Of a stretch of 27,501 nucleotides of DNA, positions 7,976 through 17,700 are shown piece after piece (the stretch's first letter is position 1; every line of letters starts with the position of its first letter). The stretch is from Cylindrodendrum hubeiense (taxonomy: Eukaryota > Ascomycota > Sordariomycetes > Hypocreales > Nectriaceae): NCBI GenBank assembly GCA_014621425.1, contig JAANBB010000487.1:1-27501 (forward strand), given 5' to 3'. The translations under genes and the position numbers were made by a program. The notes under the pieces are model-generated. The model was not told the DNA's origin. It worked only from the letters and a program-made list of their open reading frames with translations, and did no database searches.

Positions 7976-9398
7976 TCACCCAACAACCATAGCAGGCTGC
8001 CACGTAAACAGGCTATCCAGTGCATCCCGCACCTCAAACTCCTCCATAACGGCGCCAAAACTGCCACATCGGGTTAATAAAAAAAGAGGGCCAATAAGGG
8101 GTTAAGATGAGCCTACCCGTAGCATCTCACTTTCCGGACCAACTCATCCGTTAGTCTCTGAAAGTCCTGCACCCCGAGCTCCTGGGCCCTTGGATGAGCC
8201 AACAACATCCCCCATGCCATGACAGGGGTGACCTCGCCATCGAGGTCGAGTTTCTTGCTGAGATCTAGCAGCGTCGAGAGGTCAGCCTTAGTAGGCTGCC
8301 AGGTCCCATGTCCCCACACGGCATCACCCTGGAGGTGAGCGTGACCGAAGGGGAGGTCTGGTCTCGACTCCGGGAACGGTTCTGGCGGACACGACGCCAT
8401 GAGTGCATGGCCACACGGCTCTCCTCCTGGCTCATCTTTTCGCTCAAGCAGAAACTGAAGATGCGCCTTGCAGGGTTCTTCTAGACTACATGACCCCTTG
8501 ACAAAATCGAATGCGTTAGCCAGCCCGATGACGATGAAGAACCCTGCCCCCCGCCCATTCGCGACATGACGAGACTCTCATCAAATCACTGGGGGTGGGA
8601 CGAAAGGTAGGCCTCGGATTTGGAAGGGAAGTTGTCGTACGTTAAAACGAAATCAATGCCAGCCTGTTCCACATCCATGCCTCCACCTGAAGCCGGCTGT
8701 GCCATGTCTCGAAGCTGATGGCCACCAATCTGGTGCTGGCGGTCGGCCGGTGGCACATGGCTTGACGAGGTCATTGATGGTGTAGTAGAGTGTGTAGTCA
8801 TGGGTGGCGTGAATGCGCTGGATCCGGGGGCGTGACTGGTTCCGCTCCCAGGACTCCCGAATGGGATGCCGTTATCCACCAGTGCATCTCGCAGGTGCCT
8901 GTTTTCTTCGGCCAACCTCTCCCTATCCAAGGAGACATTGCTGAATATCTCCTTTAGCCTGAGGACCTCGTCCTCCAGCGCCTTAATGTATAGCTCCTTT
9001 CTCTCCCGGTGTGTTCTAGTGGATGGGCATGAGATTGGGGCTATAACCGAGAGAATGTCCAGACATACCTTTGAGCTTGCCGATTGAGCTCTTGGCGCCT
9101 TGTCAAGGCCGGTTTGCTGTTGGGCTTGGGACCACGCTTCTTAGGCGGGTTCCCCTCTGATTCCTGGATTAGTTGCTGAACGGTTGAACTCGCGGTCGAG
9201 AATGGGAATGACCTTACCGCGGGTTGTCCTCTTGTCGTTAAGAGCCTGAAAGATACTCAGGTCAGGGCCGGAGGACCCGGCCTTGTCTTCTCCCTCCGAA
9301 GTCATGGCTCCAGACCCGCCATCTCCGCGGTCTGGAGATAATGACGAAGACATGGAGCGTTGTGAAACGGCGGGGATGTGTGACGCAGAGGAAGACAT
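7976..9398 (-). CDS. bZIP transcription factor with conserved fungal C-terminal domain
   Basis: A nuclear DNA-binding regulator. I place five exons: 9218-9398, 9069-9156, 9015-8641, 8485-8117 and 8060-7976; introns are 61, 53, 155 and 56 bp. The spliced CDS is 1098 nt, 365 aa. Residues 66-72 (KKRGPKP) are basic; the bZIP basic region RRQELNRQAQRTHRERK is at 80-96, then a leucine zipper with heptads L103, L110, V117, L124 and L131. A Ser/Thr/Pro-rich linker follows. The C-terminal domain reads GIDFVLTLEEPCKAHLQFLL, then GHALMASCPPEPF, and ends KVRCYGFGAVMEEFEVRDAL, blocks I recall from an uncharacterised group of ascomycete bZIPs. Each intron was chosen because splicing restores these blocks; intron 3 has a GCTAAC branch site. 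Intron 1's acceptor is the least certain, because the nearer AG gives a stop. Target genes cannot be inferred. Confidence 0.88.
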
Positions 9399-10816
9399 GA
9401 CTGGCCTCGATTAGAGGCCGACCGATGTCCTGGAAGATTGATTAGTTCCAGAAAATGGCGATAGAGTGACCAGGAAGATGTGCAAGGCGAGGGTGGAATG
9501 GAACGATGTCGCAGACCGGGGTTTGTGGTGCCGCGTGGGCATGTGTTGAACCTACAGTACGGTGTCTAGCGGGCTGCTTCTGTCGGATGGCGGATTGATG
9601 CCCTCGCAAACAAATGTCCCAGCAGGATGCTCGATTTTGACGAAGATGCCAGCAGTCAGCAGGCAAGTCTTAAACGATGCGTCGTGCGACGCTCTGGGCA
9701 GATCTGGCGACGCCTTGAAGGTGAAACAACGGGCGTCGGTGCTCCGAGTGTAGTGACCAGCGGAGTCACCGAACGGCGTCGAGTGGTCGGCAGAACGGGA
9801 TTAGGTAAGTTGGGAGTGACAGAGGCAATTTGAGGGCAATTCTCCGTTGCTTGGTACCCACCAGCGCTGTCTGGCAGTAGGCAAGGTACGTAAGGCTGAT
9901 GGAGTAGTGCCGTGAACAGCAGATATAAGCACGGGGTGGAGGCGCGGGGATGGCAATAAGTGACGGTTGGAAGGCCTCGGGGAGAAGGGGGACGCTGCGC
10001 TGCCGAGACAGGGCTCGAGAGAGACGGCGAGCCAACAAAGCGAGACAAATTGAAGCAATCGCGACGAAAAGTCCAGGCTGTCCAGAGTCAGGGCTCAAGA
10101 ATGGCGAGGAGACGCTGGAGATGCGACTTCAAGCGGCACCCAGGAGCGCACAGCCCCCCCACAGACGGTTGACCTGAGCCCTCCAAACCCGATAGGGCAG
10201 CCTGGGGAGGGCACCCCGCCGTCAGAGTACGTAAGCCGGACTCTCGCGTCCCATTGGGCCCAGACCTAGCTTGCCGCACTTCTCAGCGCCTGTTTGAGCG
10301 TACCTCGAGGCTTTGGACACGATGCGGGCCTATGGGGGAAAAGGATGCTCGGCTATTTATGGAGACAGTTGCGCTGGACCTGGACCTGGACCTGGACCTG
10401 GACCCTTTGAGGCACCAGGCACGGCGAGTCTTCTGAATCGGCCGCAGGATTCAGGAATCGAAGCCACCGTGCCGTCGGGCGCGCCAAGCACCAACGACCA
10501 AGTTGGGGGGCGCTTCTCCGGGGCGAGACCGGACTGATGAGAGAGTGTGGTGGTCCAGGTGCTCCGTCCGAGGTCACACTTTACAGCCCCTCTCGAGCCT
10601 CAGACGCCGGCCAATGGGAAGTCGGGGCTGATCGAGGCTGGCTCTTTTTGCGAGTCCATCTCAGCCGCTGACTCTGCCCCAGCGGTGCTGGAATGGATGT
10701 CGTCATCGTCATCCGCTGTCTTAACGGTTGCTGTTTGGAAACTTATCTGCGTAACTGGATGCTTCCGAAGAAACAATACAAGCACAAGGACCGATCCCCT
10801 TCTGAAATCTTGTATC
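9399..10816. promoter_or_regulatory. Divergent intergenic region between bZIP and acyltransferase
   Basis: This 1.4 kb contains the promoters of the divergent bZIP (-) and acyltransferase (+) genes. Open frames on both strands are compositional and do not look like protein. One clear repeat is the CTGGAC hexamer array at 10374-10403. An in-frame ATG at 10697 could extend the acyltransferase N-terminus by 40 residues, but the extension is Ser/Thr-rich and unlike the family start. Confidence 0.6.
10374..10403. repeat. CTGGAC hexamer tandem repeat
   Basis: Five copies of CTGGAC in a row, exact. Confidence 0.85.
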
Positions 10817-11776
10817 ATGGCTCAATCTGGTTCTCTTCGAACGCATCTGCGGGGCCTCGCCCTCACTATACCATGGGTGTTCTCTCTTTTCCTGGCTGAC
10901 ATCGCCCTGTCGCTCTTGTTGCCACTGAAGCTCGTCTCGCCTCGCCTCGTGTATGACGCATCCTCCATCATCGCCCTGTCCATCTGGTCCTGGGTACAGG
11001 CCATCTTCGCCCGCGTTAACGGGGCTCACATCCGCATTTCTGGCGACCCTCTTCCCCCGGGCGAGTCAGCTATCATCGTTGCTAACCATGTCGCTTGGTC
11101 TGACTTCTATCTCATCCAAGCCCTGGCCCAGAGATCTGGCATGCTGGGGCGATGCCGGTACTTTGCCAAGGCCCAGCTGCGCATGGTACCCTTCCTCGGA
11201 TGGGGGCTCTGGGCCATGGGGATGCCTCTGGTAAGTCGTAACTGGCTCAAAGATAAGACAGAGCTGGACCATGTCTTCTCCAACATCGTCCAGAGAGCCT
11301 TTCCGACATGTGAGTACCTCGAGGCTAACTCATTGGCGGAACTGACATTGCGGGCAGGGCTTATCAGCTACAGCGAGGGTACTCGTTTCACAAAACGCAA
11401 GTACGAAGAGTCGCTGGACTTTTGTAAGACGGGAGGTCGGCGGCAGCCAATGCATCTACTCTACCCACGCACCAAGGGCTTCATAACTACGGTACAGCAC
11501 CTGCGAAAGGCGCCGCATGTCAAGGCAGTGTACGATTTCACTATCGCCTATCAATATCAAGGGACATTTCAAAGTGCACCGTCCATTTGGGAAACGCTCA
11601 GTGCCCCGGCAATAAGCGCCCAATGCGGATACAAGTTCCACGTGCGTGCTCGGCGATTCCCCATTGAATCCCTGCCCACCACGGACGAGGATTTAGCAAC
11701 GTGGCTAGAACAGCTCTGGATAGAGAAGGGGGAGTGGCTCGAGGTACAGAGGCTAGAATGGGCACTTGGCGGGTAG
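10817..11776 (+). CDS. PlsC/LPLAT-family acyltransferase (AGPAT/LCLAT-like)
   Basis: A membrane glycerolipid acyltransferase that transfers an acyl chain from acyl-CoA to a lysophospholipid; the exact acceptor cannot be told from sequence. Exons are 10817-11309 and 11358-11776, with a 48-bp intron (donor GTGAGT, CTAAC and CTGAC branch candidates, acceptor GGGCAG). The CDS is 912 nt, 303 aa. The N-terminus has two hydrophobic segments (about 14-36 and 45-60). Catalytic motif I, NH-x4-D, is NHVAWSD (His91, Asp96). Motif II is around FLGWGLWAMG, motif III is SEGTR (Glu171), and LLYPRTKGF matches the motif seen in AGPAT4/5, LCLAT1 and yeast Cst26-like enzymes. Splicing gives FPTWLISYSEGTR, the family pattern. 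It is shorter than the 350-400 aa usual for this group, lacking the usual C-terminal membrane segments. The start at 10817 is preferred over 10697 because MAQSGSLRTHLRGL begins the typical amphipathic and membrane region. Confidence 0.88.
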   Translation: MAQSGSLRTHLRGLALTIPWVFSLFLADIALSLLLPLKLVSPRLVYDASSIIALSIWSWVQAIFARVNGAHIRISGDPLPPGESAIIVANHVAWSDFYLIQALAQRSGMLGRCRYFAKAQLRMVPFLGWGLWAMGMPLVSRNWLKDKTELDHVFSNIVQRAFPTCEYLEANSLAELTLRAGLISYSEGTRFTKRKYEESLDFCKTGGRRQPMHLLYPRTKGFITTVQHLRKAPHVKAVYDFTIAYQYQGTFQSAPSIWETLSAPAISAQCGYKFHVRARRFPIESLPTTDEDLATWLEQLWIEKGEWLEVQRLEWALGG

Positions 11777-13006
11777 ATGTGAGATAATCGAAGACTTTAC
11801 GGCTGGTGCCTGTCGTCAGGTCTTGTCTGCCTCGGACCGGTGCGAACTGATGGCGGCTATTTTCAGCATCTGCTCTACCACCCTGCTTCTGTCTCGGCTC
11901 CAAACGTGTCGCCTCCTGCGAGCTCCTGCGAGGGAGGTGCCCCCGCGGCGGAGTTAACCCCCGCGGCAGAATGTGTGAGGGGGATGAGACGCTGGATGGC
12001 GAGAGGGTCGATTCGTCCCGGGCTGCAGGTGGGCAGTGTTGGGGGCTTATAAGAAGGGCAGTATAAGCAGAGTGAGCAGACGGTAGCGCATGTGATGTGC
12101 TCCAACGCAATCTCCAACGATGACGATACGGTCCGGATCAGCTCCATGCTTCAAAGGCCCCGGCAGTTGGGGGTGGATGCGCCGGAGCGATCATGGAATC
12201 CTGCAACCCTGGCCCTGGAACCCTGGAGATTGGTCTACGTACCTACTTCCGCCGTGCGGAGGTGGGAGAGTCGGGAGCCTAGAGGAGATGTATGGATGGT
12301 AGGGTAGGTAGCCCAGGTACAACGACACAGCCGGCTGATCAGGGGCGATGGCCATGATGAACCTGACCGATGGTAAGGTAAATGGCTACGAAGTCGGGAG
12401 AGAGAAGGCAGATCAGGTCATTGCTGCAGCCGTGATGAGACCAGCTCGAGTGTTTGAGCGGCTCAAAGGGTGGGATTCGGCCCATGGCGTCGCAGACGGG
12501 AAATATTGGGACAGCGGTGAAGAGACTCAGACTCGTCGTCCATCAATGCGAAGCTGTTTCGGCTGGCTGGCCCTTGGCACCAGACAAAAAAAAAGGTGAC
12601 TCACAGTGCTGCCGCCCGTGATTGAGGGCCCAAGTCGTTCGATCGGTAGCACGCTGCAGCGCTGGACTTGTGAGTGATATATGCACCTGGACGACACGAG
12701 GGGAACTGAGGAGACCAAGCCTGGGGAGTCCAAGCACAAGCACTGGGAATGCATGACGAGACCGGAGGCGCTGTGTCCAATTGCAGGTCCCACCACTGAA
12801 CGGTAGGGAGGGAGGGCGCCTCATCCTCATCGGGAGGAGACGTTCGGCGCAACGAGACAATCTTGTTTGTTGATGGTCGTCCTCATGCATCTGGATGTGC
12901 TGATGTGCGCTGGTGCCCGCCTTTGCTAACTGGAAATGCTAACACACGACACCCCGGCCCGTTTCCGCGGCGCCCGTTGTCGGTCGGCGGTGGTCATGGG
13001 AGGGAT

Positions 13007-13066
13007 GCAGGCTCGCAGGCTTGCAGGCTTGCAGACTCGCAGACTCGCAGACTCGCAGACTCGCAG
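13007..13066. repeat. 8-bp tandem repeat GCAGACTC/GCAGGCTT
   Basis: About seven and a half copies of an 8-bp unit. The first three are GCAGGCTY and the last four are GCAGACTC, so two sub-families expanded side by side. Confidence 0.85.
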
Positions 13067-13410
13067 AGGGAGAAACAATGTTCGGGTATGGCCCAGGGTG
13101 AGACTCGGAGTGGGGTGGAGGACGACGCCTCAATCTGTGGAAGGCGGAAGAGGGCGAAACCAGAAGCGATCTTCTGGGTTTTCCCCTTGTTTGTTCTGGT
13201 TTGTTCTGCCCCCCTTCTTTTCTGCTTTTTTTCTTCGGCACCTGATGGATATGACGGATGAGGGTTACATAGGTGAGATGCGTATTGCACATTGTCTCGT
13301 GGTTCCGTTTTTTATCGACAGTACTCCGTAAGAGTGTTCACATTGAGACTCGTCGTCCAAGCATGGTTTACAGGGTACCTAGGTAGTTATTGCGAGGTAC
13401 CGTGTTTATG

Positions 13411-13460
13411 TGTAGGTAGGTAGGTACCTACCTTACCTACCTTACCCACCTACCTAGGTA
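13411..13460. repeat. TAGGTAGG/CCTACCTA palindromic cluster
   Basis: TAGGTAGGTAGG is followed by TACCTACC units and a second CCTAGGTA. The two halves are complementary and could form a hairpin. Related clusters occur at 13373-13387 and 13731-13752. Confidence 0.75.
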
Positions 13461-13612
13461 TACAAGTCAGGTAGATTCCAGCCCTGAGTGGAGGCGTCGG
13501 GGCGAGAATCGCCAGTCAGCTTGAGTGAGATGGGGACCTAATAAGATTACCAACCAAGCGAGGAAGAAAGCCATGAGTCCGCTCGCTGGTTCAAGTTGAA
13601 GGGTTGAGATTG

Positions 13613-13645
13613 GGGTTCAAGGGTTCAAGGGTTCAGGTGTTCAAG
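13613..13645. repeat. GGGTTCAA 8-bp tandem repeat
   Basis: Four imperfect copies of GGGTTCAA. The unit resembles part of a tRNA T-loop, but no cloverleaf can be built around it. Confidence 0.7.
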
Positions 13646-14144
13646 CGTGCCCACGAAAGAAGTGACGGCCAAGCGCAGTCAGTTGCTTGGTACCTAGGTC
13701 TGTGAGAGACTCGTCTCGCCCGCACACACAAGGTAGGTAGGTACCTAGGTACAGAGATGACACACAGAGAGCACCAGGAGCACACAAGAGCACGCACACG
13801 AACACACACAAACCACACACACAACAGCGCACACGGCGGAGCACACCCACGACGTATCCGCCCGCTGTTGCAGTGCAGCAGCGCAGCAGCGCAGGAGCGC
13901 AGAAGCGTAGGATGAGTAGTAGTTACTTAGCGTGCGTGCTGCGCTTGGCTGCGCTTGGCTGCCCTCGGCAGGCTGTGACAAAGTCACCCGCGTTAGTAAT
14001 AACCCCCAGCGTGAGAAATGTGAGCAGCGCAAGACAGCAGCGTGCATCCACCCCGAAGCAAAGCAGCTCAGCAGACTAGGAGCTAGCCCCCGGAGATGGT
14101 GGGTGGTGATTGGGCCCTGCACCGCCTTCCCCGCTTATTGTATC

Positions 14145-14183
14145 ATGAGAGGAACGCGAGCCACGGCTTGGTCGACTTGGTGA
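14145..14183 (+). other. Candidate uORF 1 in RIM15 leader
   Basis: An ATG opens a 12-codon frame ending in TGA, about 570 bp before the RIM15 start. It matters only if transcription starts upstream of it, which cannot be seen here. Confidence 0.3.
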
Positions 14184-14376
14184 GGCGCCTGGGCTGAACT
14201 TTGTCTTCCTCCCCCTTCAACGGCGACGAGCGTCCCGACAACCCTGCCGTCTTTGCGTTTTCTGACTTCGTCAAGCTCCTCAGCGACGCACAAGAGCCCG
14301 GCCTCGTCAATCGGCCCCCGACCGGCCCTGTCGTCCGCCCTTTGCCGTTGCTCGTCCCCTCGCCTGTCCCCGGTCC

Positions 14377-14421
14377 ATGCCCGCGCCCACGCCCGCGCCC
14401 GCTCCCGCTCTCGCAACCTGA
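14377..14421 (+). other. Candidate uORF 2 in RIM15 leader
   Basis: An ATG opens a 14-codon Pro/Ala-rich frame ending in TGA. It lies in C-rich leader-like sequence about 330 bp before the RIM15 start. Confidence 0.35.
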
Positions 14422-14535
14422 CGGTTGACTCCGACTCCGAACTCCCACCACGCCAACGTCCACGTTCCGCCCGCGTCCACGTCCCAGCGTCAACCACCGT
14501 CAGCCCGAGACTATCCTCGCCGCCGACCCTCAGTC

Positions 14536-14562
14536 ATGTCTTCGAGTCTCGCGGGTCTGTAG
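14536..14562 (+). other. Candidate uORF 3 in RIM15 leader
   Basis: An ATG in a reasonable context (CAGTCATGTC) opens an 8-codon frame, MSSSLAGL, ending in TAG, about 190 bp before the RIM15 start. Confidence 0.4.
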
Positions 14563-14748
14563 TTCTGGCGCCCTTGCCAGACCCCGAGTCTCCCACTTGT
14601 GCCTCCCACTTGTGCCTCCCGCTGAGCCACCACCCACCACCACCCACCACACGGTCGACACCACGCGGCCCGTCACCCAACACCACGAACACACGATTGC
14701 CCGACGGCCCCCCGCCCCCCGCCCCCCCAGTTGTGACAACCGCGAGAC

Positions 14749-17700
14749 ATGATGGAATCTCCCGTGGGCGCCACGCTGGCCCCCCCGGCCGTTGCCTCTC
14801 TGCGAGGACAACAGGCGAGCGTTATGGAGAGGTCCTTGAGCCAGGACATTCGGGAGGAGCGAGAGGAACTTCGCGAAGCCGCCGAGCAGACCCTCAATAC
14901 CATTGTCGACCTCAATCTCGACGGTACCATCAAATGGGTTAGTCCGTCCTGGACCGACGTTGTCGGCACAGAGTTCGAAACCGTCAATGGCATCCCAATA
15001 TCAGACTTGATCGTGAGCGACAACAAATCTGTCTTTACCGAGGTCGTCGAGTCCATGAAGAAGGACGACTCCCGCAGCCACCGAGTACGCTTTGCCATTA
15101 AGCTTGGGCCCTTGTCGAAACTCCTGTCTAAACAAGAGGCCCAGGATGCCGACCCTGAGTCAGAGAACCCGCAAACTCAGGCCCTCGAGCTGGAAGCCCA
15201 AGGAATCATGGTGTACGACAGTGTATCCGGTGGTGAGAGTCACGTAAGTCTTTGTACACATGCATTGGGCCCAACTGTGATCGAATACTGATGAGGCCTT
15301 TTCTAGATCATGTGGATGCTGCGGCCATGGATCGCTCCTCGGGAGATCAAAATTGACCTCCCTACTGTCATTGTTAACTCGCTGGGCTCTGGTGCTGAAG
15401 TTCTTGCTGGTTACTTGACGCAACTTGCAGACTGCGGCCTAGATGATCCCGAGGAACAAGACCCTCCCCCCCCGGTGCTTTGCCGCATCTGTGAGCGCAA
15501 GATCCCACGTTGGTGGTTTGAGAAGCACACCGATCTTTGCCTCCAAGAGCACCGAGCCGAGATGGACGTCCAGATGGCCCAGGAAAACTTAACGGAACAT
15601 CGCCACTCCATTGTCAAGGTTCTCGATGCCCTGGAAGCCCGAAAAAGCCGCTCCATGACGGGCGAGCAACCCTCGATCCCTGTCGCCGAGTACAAGGGAT
15701 TGCCCATCGGACCACCACCGTCAACACAATCTTCTCCTGGCAGCTCCCTGCCTCGGTCGAGAGAACGGTCGGGTGGATTTGGGCATGCTAGGGCCCGCTC
15801 ATTTGCCATTCGACGGCCACAGGCTCGGATTGTCGAACTCCTGATGGACCTCTGTGACACAGCCATAGAAGTTAGCACCCCCGCCATTAAAGAGTCGTCA
15901 AGCCAGCAAGCCAACGGCGAGCTGCGAACACAATCGCCACAATCGGAGTCGCGGATCTCACAGGTTCTCCAGTGGCAGTCCCCAAGTACCAACACTCTAG
16001 AGCAGGAGCAAGGGCTGGCTCTTCTATGTTCTGATACCGAAAAAGTTGCTAGGACCAAAGTTGATGCCGTATTCCGCCACAGGAAGATCATTGAATATGC
16101 GGAACGTATTCGCATCGAGCTGGCTGTTCTCGTCCAAGACTGCATCGACGAGGCATTGCGGAAAGCAGCCCGAATTGCTGCCGGCGAGCTCACCGACTCA
16201 ACGGAGGATGGGGAGGACGAAGTACATGAAACATATGAGGAGTGTGACGAAGAAGCAGAAGAGACCGAGGTCTCTCGTGAGCCTCATGAAGACGATAACT
16301 TCTCTGAGCCTTTGAACAGTCCTTCTGCTCTGGCTGCGGCTTTGCGTCAGATGGATATATCCGACCGACGCAATCGTTCACGACCAACTTCGTTCATAGC
16401 CTCGACGAGATCAAGCAGCCCGAAGGAGTGCCCGACCCCTCGATCCCATTTCGGCGGCCCCAGTGGCTTGGGTCCCCAACTTCGGGATAATCGCAGAGAC
16501 TCGATCTACCTCGAGAGCGAGACTGCGGATAGCGAAGGGAGCATGCGATCCTCGTCAGTTGCATCACGCAACGCCCCTAGGACCGAGTCCCCTATTTCTG
16601 AGTTTGGAGATCTCAGACGAGCTGCTAGTACCAGGCAACGCCATCGGCGAAGCCTGATCCTTCCTGGAGCTACGTCTCCTCGACGTCAGGAATCCCCTTC
16701 TCGACCACATCCACCTGCATCCCCTTTGCGGATCAAGCCTCGAGGTTTCTCCTTGGCCCAAGATGGCATAATTTCTCCTGAGGCGTCGCCTATGCTTCCC
16801 GGTAGTGACTTCAGCTCCCCTGCTCCACCCCCTACCAGGCACCATCGACGACAGTCCTCAGCCGCCATATCCGACTTTGTCATGAAGCCTCCACCTTCGC
16901 CACGCATGGGTCCAAACCAGGCTCCTCCCCAACCCCGACCAACACAGCCTTCAATCAAAGATTTTGAGATCATCAAGCCAATCAGCAAGGGTGCGTTCGG
17001 AAGTGTCTATCTTTCCAAGAAGAAGTCCACAGGAGAGTACTTCGCAATCAAGGTCCTCAAGAAGGCAGATATGGTTGCAAAGAATCAAGTGGGCAACGTC
17101 AAAGCTGAACGTGCTATCATGATGTGGCAAGGACAAAGCGACTTTGTCGCTAAGCTCTACTGGACATTTTCTAGCAAGGACTACCTCTATCTTGTCATGG
17201 AATATCTCAACGGTGGTGACTGTGCTTCCCTTATCAAAGTCCTCGGCGGCCTTCCCGAGGACTGGGTTAAGAAGTACTTGGGCGAAGTGGTCCTGGGCGT
17301 TGAGCATCTTCACAGCCGAGGCATTATCCATCGAGATTTGAAGCCTGACAATCTTTTGATTGATCAGAAAGGTCACCTCAAGCTGACCGATTTTGGATTG
17401 TCTCGCATGGGTTTGGTGGGACGACAGAAGCGAGCACTGAACAGCGAGAACACCGACGGGACGCCTGACTTACTCAAGCAAGGACCATTTGCCCGTTCTG
17501 CGTCAATTGCGTCTTCGCGATCTACCTCTCTCGACTTACACGGGCATGCTCATTCACCAAGTATGATACCACAGATGACTCCGGATGTTGGTAACTTTCA
17601 GCCGTCCTACTTTAGTCTTGGGCAAGAAACTCGCCGGGTGTCTAGTAGCCACCGGAGCGACAGTGGTGGAAGTGAGTCACTGGCTCACATGGTCACGAAC

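Larger units (their letters stand above)
11777..14748. promoter_or_regulatory. Long intergenic region and leader upstream of RIM15
   Basis: This 3 kb follows the acyltransferase and precedes RIM15 on the same strand. I find no convincing gene: the open frames are low complexity or overlap tandem repeats. It holds an 8-bp tandem repeat (13007-13066), a GGGTTCAA repeat (13613-13645), AC-rich and GCAGC-rich tracts (about 13770-13905), and dense TAGGTA/TACCTA motifs at about 12298-12318, 13373-13387, 13411-13460 and 13686-13752. The last 600 bp are strongly C-rich and look like a transcribed leader with short upstream reading frames. Confidence 0.6.

Noticed and set aside
10697..10816. Upstream in-frame ATG extending the acyltransferase by 40 residues
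   Set aside because: The extension is Ser/Thr-rich, unlike the family N-terminus, and the ATG at 10817 directly precedes the membrane region.
13007..13066. CRISPR-like array
   Set aside because: The units are 8 bp with no spacers, and the organism is a eukaryote.
13613..13645. tRNA T-loop-like GGTTCAA motifs
   Set aside because: They are part of an 8-bp tandem repeat, and no acceptor stem or anticodon arm can be drawn around them.
14253..14942. 229-codon open frame overlapping the RIM15 start
   Set aside because: It is in a different phase from RIM15; its second half is a shadow of the RIM15 coding exon and its first part is low-complexity leader.
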